A stretch of 43,096 nt of DNA, taken from Magnetococcales bacterium. GTDB taxonomy: Bacteria; Pseudomonadota; Magnetococcia; Magnetococcales; JADFYX01. Numbering within the stretch: the stretch's first letter is position 1; every line of letters starts with the position of its first letter. The notes under the pieces are model-generated. The model saw only the letters and a program-made list of their open reading frames with translations, did not search any database and was not told where the DNA came from. The position numbers and the translations under genes were made by a program. The stretch spans positions 1-43,096 of the forward strand of contig JADGBW010000015.1 of assembly GCA_015231305.1 (NCBI GenBank), given 5' to 3'. Below are positions 37,223 to 43,096 of the stretch, piece after piece.

Positions 37223-38839
37223 TTATTTAACCGGGGTAGCTCCATCAATAAATAGCTTATAATTTAAAGACTCAACCATAGCATCGTACGATGCAGCTAT
37301 TATATGTTCTGAAACTCCAACTGTACCCCAACGCCTTTCGCCATCCTGCCACTCTATTAAAACCCTTACTCTGGCACTAGTACCAACACCACTGAGAATT
37401 CTAACTTTAAAATCTACCAGCTTTACATCGTTTATTGTAGGATAATACCACTCTAAAGCTTGGCATAATGCACCATGAAGTGAATCCACAGGACCAGAGC
37501 CTTCCCAAACCAGGTGGACTATCTTTGATGCAACCTCAAGCTTAACAGTGGCTTCTGCTCCTACAACAGGACCATCACCATTACGTTGCCTTCTCTCATC
37601 TATAACCCTAAAACCATGGAGCTTAAAAAATTCTGGCACATCTCCCAAGGCTCGTCTAGCCCGCAACTCAAAAGAGGCATCAGCACCATCAAATTGATAA
37701 CCTCTGCTCTCAAGATCTTTAACATCCGATAATAAAGTCTGCAAACGGCTATCATGACTATCGAGATTTGTAATACCAAACTCACTAAGCTTAGCCAGTA
37801 AGTTGCTTTTGCCAGCTTGCTCTGAGACCAACACCCGTTGCCTGTTGCCAACTAATTGAGGGCGGATATGTTCGTAAGTCTCAGAATTTTTCCGTACAGC
37901 CGAAACATGTATGCCACCCTTATGGGCAAAAGCCGAATTACCAACAAAAGGTTGGTTTTCACGAGGAGAGCGATTAAGCATCTCATCAACAAAACGGCTT
38001 ACAGAGGTCAAACTAGTCAACTGCTTGGGCCAAATATCACATTTTTTGCCCATCTTTAAAATTATGTTTGGTATTACAGTGGTTAAGTCAGAATTTCCAC
38101 ATCTCTCACCAACACCATTTATAGTGCCCTGTATATGGGTAGCACCAACTCCAACTGCTGCCAGGGTATTAGCTACCGCTAAACCAGAATCGTTGTGGGT
38201 GTGAATACCAATTTCCACACCTAGCTTTAGTGCTTCTTGGGTGCTTTTGGTTACTTCATCCACCAACCTTCCGCCGTTGGTCTCACATAGAACCAAGGCA
38301 TCTGCACCACCATCACGAGCAGCTAAAAGAGTTTTTATAGCATATTCTGGGTTAGCCCTATGACCATCAAAAAAATGCTCTGCATCATAAAAAACTGTAT
38401 CTACACGACTTTTAAGATACCTAATAGAGTTATAAATAAGCTCTAGGTTCTCTTCTAATGAGATATTTAGAGCATCGGTAACATGGAGGTCCCAACTTTT
38501 ACCAAAAATGGTAACAACTCCAGTCTCAGCTTTCAACAAGCCCTGTAGCACCTTATCTTTATCAACCGCAACTCCAGCTCGCTGGGTAGATGAAAAGGCA
38601 GAAACACGACTGTTTTTTAAAGAAAGCTTACGAACTTCACGAAAATAAGCATCATCTTTGGGGTTAGCTCCAGGCCATCCACCTTCAATGAAGGGCACAC
38701 CCAACTCATCCAAACGTCTTGTAATTCTTAGCTTATCTTCAACAGAGAAAAGTATATCTTCGCCCTGAGAACCATCCCTTAAAGTAGTATCATAGATTGT
38801 TATAAAATTAGAATCAGCCGCCGACACGATCTCCAACAT
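37223..38839 (-). CDS. cimA: (R)-Citramalate synthase
   Basis: A 538-residue enzyme of the alpha-isopropylmalate synthase superfamily that makes citramalate from pyruvate and acetyl-CoA, the threonine-independent route to isoleucine. Signatures are YDTTLRDGSQGEDILFS at the start, the metal motif GIHTHNDSGLAVANTLA, and a C-terminal allosteric (LeuA dimer) domain from about 390. Its first 26 bases overlap the end of lysC. ATG 38839 has AAGG immediately before it and GTG 38827 has GGAG three bases before it, so the start is uncertain by four codons. Confidence 0.92.
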   Translation of the reverse strand: MLEIVSAADSNFITIYDTTLRDGSQGEDILFSVEDKLRITRRLDELGVPFIEGGWPGANPKDDAYFREVRKLSLKNSRVSAFSSTQRAGVAVDKDKVLQGLLKAETGVVTIFGKSWDLHVTDALNISLEENLELIYNSIRYLKSRVDTVFYDAEHFFDGHRANPEYAIKTLLAARDGGADALVLCETNGGRLVDEVTKSTQEALKLGVEIGIHTHNDSGLAVANTLAAVGVGATHIQGTINGVGERCGNSDLTTVIPNIILKMGKKCDIWPKQLTSLTSVSRFVDEMLNRSPRENQPFVGNSAFAHKGGIHVSAVRKNSETYEHIRPQLVGNRQRVLVSEQAGKSNLLAKLSEFGITNLDSHDSRLQTLLSDVKDLESRGYQFDGADASFELRARRALGDVPEFFKLHGFRVIDERRQRNGDGPVVGAEATVKLEVASKIVHLVWEGSGPVDSLHGALCQALEWYYPTINDVKLVDFKVRILSGVGTSARVRVLIEWQDGERRWGTVGVSEHIIAASYDAMVESLNYKLFIDGATPVK

Positions 38840-40052
38840 CCTTATCTAGTTCAAACGCTTGATGTAATGAGCGAACTGCAAGCTCCGTATACTTTTCATC
38901 AATTATTACTGAGACCTTGATCTCAGAAGTTGAAATCATTTGGATGTTTATGCCGTCATCAGCCAAAGCTTTAAACATTTTTTGGGCAACACCGGAGTGA
39001 GAACGCATGCCAACACCAATTGCAGAGACCTTAGCAATATCAGGGTTGCCTTTAATATTTTTAGCACCAATCTCGTTTGCTGGAGCTTTTAAGGTTTCTA
39101 TTGCCTGGGCATAATCGCCCTTGGGAACCGTAAAAGTCATGTCTGTCTCACCACTATCAGAGACATTCTGAATAATCATATCGACTATGATGTTAGCATC
39201 GGAGAGCACACCAAAAATTGAAGCTGCGACACCAGTTTTATCAGGTAAACCTTGAACAGTGATTTTAGCCTCATCCTTGTTGTAGGCAACTGCCGAAACC
39301 ATAACCTTTTCCATCGTTTTATCTTCTCCAATCAACATAGTTCCTTCTCCTTCTTCCATTGATGAAAGAACACGAAGAGGAACAGAATATTTTTTAGCAA
39401 GCTCAACTGAGCGAGTCTGTAGAACTTTAGCACCTAAAGATGCCATCTCAAGCATCTCATCATAAGATATTTTATCCATCTTACGAGCTTTGGGAACCAT
39501 ACGAGGGTCAGTGGTATAAACACCGTCTACGTCCGTATAGATATCACAACGGTCAGCCTTGAGAGCAGCAGCTAATGCAACAGCTGATGTATCTGACCCA
39601 CCACGACCAAGTGTGGTAATGTTGCCTTGGCTGTCAATGCCCTGAAACCCAGCAACTATTATTATAGAGCCAGCATCAAGGTCACGTTTAATTTTAAACG
39701 CTTCTACCTCTTGTATCCGAGCTTTTGAGTTGACATTATCCGTTAAAAAACGGACCTGCCAGCCAAGATAAGAACGGGCTTTGTAACCCATTGATTCAAT
39801 AGCTATAGCCAACAAACCTATGGAGACCTGCTCTCCAGCTGATACTACTACATCATATTCACGTTTGTTATAACTATCTGTTATATCTTCTACCAACCCT
39901 ACAAGCCTATTGGTTTCACCAGACATAGCAGAAACAGCAACCACAACTTGGTTGCCAGCCTTAAATTCAGATATCGCCTTAGCTGCTACATTACGAATTC
40001 TATCAACGGTTCCAACAGAGGTTCCGCCAAATTTTTGCACAATCAAACCCAC
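38814..40052 (-). CDS. lysC: Aspartate kinase
   Basis: A 412-residue monofunctional aspartokinase that opens the lysine, methionine and threonine pathways. The N-terminal VQKFGGTSVGTVDRI is the kinase motif; GRGGSDTSAVALA and DVDGVYTTDPRMVP line the active site. Two ACT domains (about 265-405) provide feedback control by lysine or threonine. The start is GTG at 40052 with AAGGA about 9 bases upstream. It overlaps cimA by 26 bases. Confidence 0.96.
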   Translation of the reverse strand: MGLIVQKFGGTSVGTVDRIRNVAAKAISEFKAGNQVVVAVSAMSGETNRLVGLVEDITDSYNKREYDVVVSAGEQVSIGLLAIAIESMGYKARSYLGWQVRFLTDNVNSKARIQEVEAFKIKRDLDAGSIIIVAGFQGIDSQGNITTLGRGGSDTSAVALAAALKADRCDIYTDVDGVYTTDPRMVPKARKMDKISYDEMLEMASLGAKVLQTRSVELAKKYSVPLRVLSSMEEGEGTMLIGEDKTMEKVMVSAVAYNKDEAKITVQGLPDKTGVAASIFGVLSDANIIVDMIIQNVSDSGETDMTFTVPKGDYAQAIETLKAPANEIGAKNIKGNPDIAKVSAIGVGMRSHSGVAQKMFKALADDGINIQMISTSEIKVSVIIDEKYTELAVRSLHQAFELDKDVGDRVGG

Positions 40053-40118
40053 GAAACATATTCCTTACAGACAAATTTATAAATTTTAAAAAAACACCCT
40101 GTGACAAACTTATTCTAA

Positions 40119-40283
40119 CTACTTTTTTTTCTTTTTCTTTTTTTTCTTGGTTAGCAGAAAACCAACAAAAAACAGCACTATAACACCTAAAACTGCACCG
40201 CCAATCATAGGCATCATTTCACTAGTAGCTTTTTGAGCTTCTGCTGCACCACCACCAGCCTCTTTTAGTCTATTTCTAGCCAT
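40119..40283 (-). CDS. 54-residue single-pass membrane protein with nine-lysine tail
   Basis: A short frame from ATG 40283 to TAG 40119 encodes MARNRLKEAGGGAAEAQKAT and so on. A hydrophobic segment covers residues 27-44 (IGGAVLGVIVLFFVGFLL), followed directly by Thr and nine lysines. A GGGGG-rich sequence about 8 bases upstream can serve as ribosome binding site. It is alone between lysC and the isoaspartyl methyltransferase-like gene. No family is recognised. The TM-plus-lysine tail makes a short inner-membrane protein with a cytosolic basic end likely. The tail shares 24 identical bases with that of the gene at 21211. Confidence 0.62.
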   Translation of the reverse strand: MARNRLKEAGGGAAEAQKATSEMMPMIGGAVLGVIVLFFVGFLLTKKKKKKKKK

Positions 40284-40335
40284 AACAAAACCCCCGAAAA
40301 TTCTAATTTATTCTGAAACTAAATAAAAAAAGACT

Positions 40336-40983
40336 CTATAACTCAAACCGTTCTGGTGGTCCCATTCCAGGAAGAACATCTGCAACAGTTTCAAGAATTG
40401 GCTCAGGATGTCCTCCGCCACTTAACCCTTTAATTCTAGTTAGAGTCATTACAGGATCACCACTTTTTCCTACAATAGCAGCCAATGCTCCATCACCAGT
40501 CAGTTGACCAACAGACTTATGGGGAATTGTTGCTATAGCTCCACCGAAAAGTATACCATCATAAGGACCTTTAGCATCCCAACCTTGCTCTAAACCACCA
40601 ATCAACCACTGTACATTGTCAGCTTGAGTTAACTTTTTACCTTTATCTGCCAACTCTTTATCGGATTCAACTGCAAAGACTTCTGCACCCATTTTAGCTA
40701 GCACAGCTGCTTCAAAGCCAGTTCCTGCACCAACAACTAGAACTTTATCACCCTTTTTAACTTCAACAGCTTTGATTAGCTGCGCCGATTGCAACGGCTT
40801 TAAACAACGCCGTGAGCCACCCATGGTTACTTGAATATCAGAATAAGCCAGATCTTGATAGTTGGAGTCAATAAAGTTTTCACGAGCAACAGCCATCATA
40901 CTATCTAATAGTTCTGGTTCGTGAATCTTATTAGGAGCCACTTGGGCCTTAACCATGTTAATCCGAGCCGTATTAAAATCCAT
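40336..40983 (-). CDS. pcm: Protein-L-isoaspartate O-methyltransferase family protein
   Basis: A 215-residue SAM-dependent methyltransferase of the isoaspartyl repair family, of the type seen in alphaproteobacteria. The N-terminus MDFNTARINMVKAQVAPNKI matches those proteins; the SAM motif is VLVVGAGTGFEAAVLAKMGA. ATG 40983 is chosen because AAGGA lies six bases upstream, while the in-frame ATG at 40989 abuts it. Several conserved Pcm catalytic motifs are weak, so repair activity is less certain than the fold. Confidence 0.82.
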   Translation of the reverse strand: MDFNTARINMVKAQVAPNKIHEPELLDSMMAVARENFIDSNYQDLAYSDIQVTMGGSRRCLKPLQSAQLIKAVEVKKGDKVLVVGAGTGFEAAVLAKMGAEVFAVESDKELADKGKKLTQADNVQWLIGGLEQGWDAKGPYDGILFGGAIATIPHKSVGQLTGDGALAAIVGKSGDPVMTLTRIKGLSGGGHPEPILETVADVLPGMGPPERFEL

Positions 40984-40989
40984 GACCAT

Positions 40990-41107
40990 TCCTTAAATAT
41001 ATTTTGTTAACTTCTCAATGCAAGCAATTAAAAAAAACTGACGATGCCATTGATACTTGGAAATACCAACCGTTAAACTAACTCAGTTAGCTATTCTACA
41101 TCAACGA
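40990..41107. other. Spacer between murU and pcm with a small hairpin
   Basis: 118 bases. On the minus strand, CTAAC-TGA-GTTAG (about 41080-41095) lies just past the murU stop and could act as a weak stop or processing signal, but a T-run does not follow it directly. The T-run at about 41029-41037 has no adjoining stem. Confidence 0.3.
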
Positions 41108-41791
41108 TCAATAACTAACACCCCACTCTTTTTGTACTTGAGCCAACCTTGCATGAGTCCCCATATCAGCCCATTCACCATGTAATGGTAAGCCAAACAG
41201 CCTTTTTTCAACCATTTTATCATCAAAAAAACGGTTGAGTGAAAATGGCTGTAAAGGATATTTTAAAAGAGTTTGTGGAGAAAAAATCATTATACCTGTA
41301 TAGGTATAGCCATCATCTTTGCCCTCAGCTCTTTGTATATTACCACCTTCAGCTTTACATGAAAAATCACTTTTTTTATAATGGGGGTTAGTGGTTAACC
41401 CTAACATGGCATCCATCTTTTTGGGGTTATATTTGGTTAAAAGTGGTTGCAAATCCAAACTCCATAAAATATCCCCATTTACCAAAATCGTTGGGCCATC
41501 CCCTAATTTATCCAAGGCATTTCGTACCCCTCCACCAGTATTTAAAAGACGGTCTTCATTAGAAAAGAGTACTTTTGCCCCCCATTGGTTCCCACTTCCT
41601 ACAAAGTCAGTTAATTTATCTGCCAAATGCCAAGTGTTTATGACAATATCTTCTATACCCATTTTTACTAAATTAGATATTGTATGCTCAACAACACTTT
41701 TACCTGCCACTTTTATTAGTGGTTTAGGAGTATGGTTGGTTAATGGTTGCAACCTCTCCCCTTTTCCGGCGGCTAAAATCATGGCTTTCAT
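41108..41791 (-). CDS. murU: N-acetylmuramate-1-phosphate uridylyltransferase (MurU-type)
   Basis: A 227-residue nucleotidyltransferase. The signature MKAMILAAGKGERLQPLTNH, then TPKPLIKVAGK, is that of sugar-phosphate nucleotidylyltransferases, with GPTILVNGDILW as the metal site. In the AmgK-MurU salvage route it turns MurNAc-1-phosphate into UDP-MurNAc, bypassing MurA and fosfomycin. The amgK stop and the murU start overlap by four bases (ATGA), which supports this function over a generic mannose-1-phosphate guanylyltransferase. Confidence 0.9.
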   Translation of the reverse strand: MKAMILAAGKGERLQPLTNHTPKPLIKVAGKSVVEHTISNLVKMGIEDIVINTWHLADKLTDFVGSGNQWGAKVLFSNEDRLLNTGGGVRNALDKLGDGPTILVNGDILWSLDLQPLLTKYNPKKMDAMLGLTTNPHYKKSDFSCKAEGGNIQRAEGKDDGYTYTGIMIFSPQTLLKYPLQPFSLNRFFDDKMVEKRLFGLPLHGEWADMGTHARLAQVQKEWGVSY

Positions 41792-42795
41792 GGAGTATAT
41801 TTACCAATAAGCTTACTTAAGCCCGATAGTTCAGGATAATCAGCCAAGGTCTCTTTTACATAGGTGAATGTTCTTGGAATATCTTCTAAATAACCATGTT
41901 TACCATCTCTAAGAGATAGTCGCCCAAAAATTCCGATGGCTTTTAAATTTCTTTGTAGAGCCATCCAGTCAAAATCTTTTTTAAATTGTTTTTTACTAGG
42001 TTGGTAATCTAGCTTTTCTCTTGCTCCATTTAACCATTGGGTGCAAACCTGTTCTCTGAAAGGTCTCTCCCAAGCCACATAGCAATCTCGCATAAGACTG
42101 GCTAAGTCATAAGTTATCGGACCCATTACGGCATCTTGAAAGTCAATAACACCAACACGCTTTCCTTTTTGAATGGAACCTTGCCACATTAAGTTTCGGC
42201 TGTGATAGTCACGATGCACAAAGCAGGTAGGCATGGCTAACAGATAGTCCATTATTTGTTCAAAAATAGCTTCAAAACTCTTTTTATCTTTTTCACTTAT
42301 AGATTTTTTACATATCCCTTCAATGTACCAATCAGTAAACAGAGCAAACTCTCTTGTAAGCAGAGCCTTATCGTAGGGGCGAGTGTGTGCTATGCAGGTT
42401 CCATCTTTTGGGGTACTCTGCATTGCCAGCAAAACCTCTATAGCCTCTTGGTAGAGGGTCGGGGCAGCAACTCCACTTTGCAGAGCTTTAAGAAAAGTAG
42501 TGTCGCCAAAATCATCAATAATTAAATAACCCAAATCTAGGCGGGCTTTTATAATTTTGGGTACAGCAATACCTTGTTTACCTAAAAATGTAGCTATATC
42601 CACAAAAGGGGCCGAATCCTCTTTTGCGGGAGGAGCATCCATAAAAATAAACTGCTCATCAGAGGTTTTAACCCTGAAGTAACGACGAAAAGAGGCATCG
42701 CCAGAAACCAAAGAAATATCACCATCACTACCAAGCACATCATTTATAAAAGCAACTGCATTAGAATCAATCTGGATAGCGTTGTCGAAACGCAT
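41788..42795 (-). CDS. amgK: Anomeric MurNAc/GlcNAc kinase (AmgK-type)
   Basis: A 335-residue aminoglycoside-phosphotransferase-fold kinase. It contains the catalytic loop CFVHRDYHSRNLMW and the metal motif GVIDFQDAVMGP. It phosphorylates N-acetylmuramate and N-acetylglucosamine at the anomeric carbon in wall recycling. ATG 42795 is chosen because GGAGG lies 7 bases upstream; the open frame begins 27 bases earlier. The start overlaps the end of tsaE by 29 bases. tsaE-amgK-murU is a typical alphaproteobacterial order. Confidence 0.9.
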   Translation of the reverse strand: MRFDNAIQIDSNAVAFINDVLGSDGDISLVSGDASFRRYFRVKTSDEQFIFMDAPPAKEDSAPFVDIATFLGKQGIAVPKIIKARLDLGYLIIDDFGDTTFLKALQSGVAAPTLYQEAIEVLLAMQSTPKDGTCIAHTRPYDKALLTREFALFTDWYIEGICKKSISEKDKKSFEAIFEQIMDYLLAMPTCFVHRDYHSRNLMWQGSIQKGKRVGVIDFQDAVMGPITYDLASLMRDCYVAWERPFREQVCTQWLNGAREKLDYQPSKKQFKKDFDWMALQRNLKAIGIFGRLSLRDGKHGYLEDIPRTFTYVKETLADYPELSGLSKLIGKYTP

Positions 42796-43096
42796 TAAAC
42801 ACCTCCACACTACGAGGACCAACAGCCCTCATCTCAATAATACGTAAATCTGGATCGTCATCTTGATGTATTAGTTCTAAGGTTAGATGATCAGCGGGAA
42901 TCCAATCGCCTCCATTTTGCGCCCACTCAACCAAAGCTACTCCGTCAGCTTCTAGATATTCATCAGTTCCTGTTAAACCCAACTCTTCAGGCATGGCTAT
43001 ACGGTATAAATCAAAATGGTAAACTGGCAGCCTACCTTTTGTATAGGTGTTCATAAGTGTGAAAGTTGGGCTGGTTACGTATGGTTCATCACCACC
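42767..43096 (-). CDS. tsaE: TsaE, tRNA t6A biosynthesis ATPase (N-terminus beyond window)
   Basis: The last 109 codons of TsaE (YjeE), which supports t6A37 modification of tRNA together with TsaB and TsaD. The open frame enters at the window edge (GGDEPYVTSPTFTLMNTYTK), includes the family switch SPTFTL and YHFDLYRI, and ends VFNAFRQRYPD. The Walker A lies outside the window. TsaE proteins are about 150 residues, so roughly 40 are missing. Confidence 0.94.
   Translation of the reverse strand, partial: GGDEPYVTSPTFTLMNTYTKGRLPVYHFDLYRIAMPEELGLTGTDEYLEADGVALVEWAQNGGDWIPADHLTLELIHQDDDPDLRIIEMRAVGPRSVEVFNAFRQRYPD

Noticed and set aside
40119-40148. T-rich run on the plus strand read as a terminator for lysC or pcm
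   Set aside because: The run is the lysine codons of the small gene on the minus strand, with no adjoining GC stem.

Overview
The window is AT-rich, densely coded bacterial chromosome. Several arrangements point to an alphaproteobacterium in the broad sense. These are sfsA next to map, tsaE-amgK-murU in a row, and an isc operon with two cysteine desulfurase genes side by side as in Rickettsiales and Rhodospirillales. A deep branch such as a Magnetococcales-like lineage is possible, but this is inference from gene content. No rRNA, tRNA, insertion sequence, phage gene or CRISPR array was seen. GTG and TTG starts are frequent.

Layout. Positions 1-1128 hold the front of citrate synthase (minus strand). 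A divergent region with a tandem 33-bp repeat separates it from a plus-strand run: dynamin-like GTPase, two-PDZ periplasmic protein, sfsA and map (1300-5105). Convergent to that is a minus-strand cluster (13205 down to 5118): an MSHA-type secretin lipoprotein, a membrane-anchored TPR protein, an ExeA/MshM-type ATPase, and a 1282-residue secreted FecR-domain protein with an alanine-rich array of 16-residue repeats and two cadherin-like domains. No pilin, assembly ATPase or platform protein accompanies them. Positions 20999-13482 are a complete iron-sulfur cluster operon: cysE, iscR, nifS-like, iscS, iscU, iscA, hscB, hscA, fdx, iscX. Two tandem IscR-like boxes lie just upstream.

The middle (21211-31335) is accessory. 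It holds a small membrane protein with a lysine tail, a B12-domain radical SAM enzyme converging on a TPR/O-GlcNAc-transferase-like protein, a hybrid histidine kinase, a coiled-coil protein, a WD40 protein carrying the linker of WD40-caspase proteins but no caspase, and a DEDD exonuclease. The right side (31339-43096) returns to signalling and core metabolism. It holds a PAS-GGDEF-EAL protein, a Ste24-type protease coupled to a geranylgeranyl-reductase-like flavoprotein, a cNMP-binding protein with a degenerate GGDEF domain behind the PII gene glnB, citramalate synthase overlapping aspartate kinase, a 54-residue lysine-tailed membrane protein, an isoaspartyl methyltransferase homologue, and the cell-wall recycling pair murU/amgK with the end of tsaE.

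The best candidate for an undescribed system is the closed secretin / TPR / ExeA-like ATPase / FecR-repeat cluster at 5118-13205. It looks like a reduced MSHA or type II-like outer-membrane channel that may export or display the repeat protein. The cysE-first isc operon with paired IscR boxes and the two lysine-tailed small membrane proteins are also worth a look.
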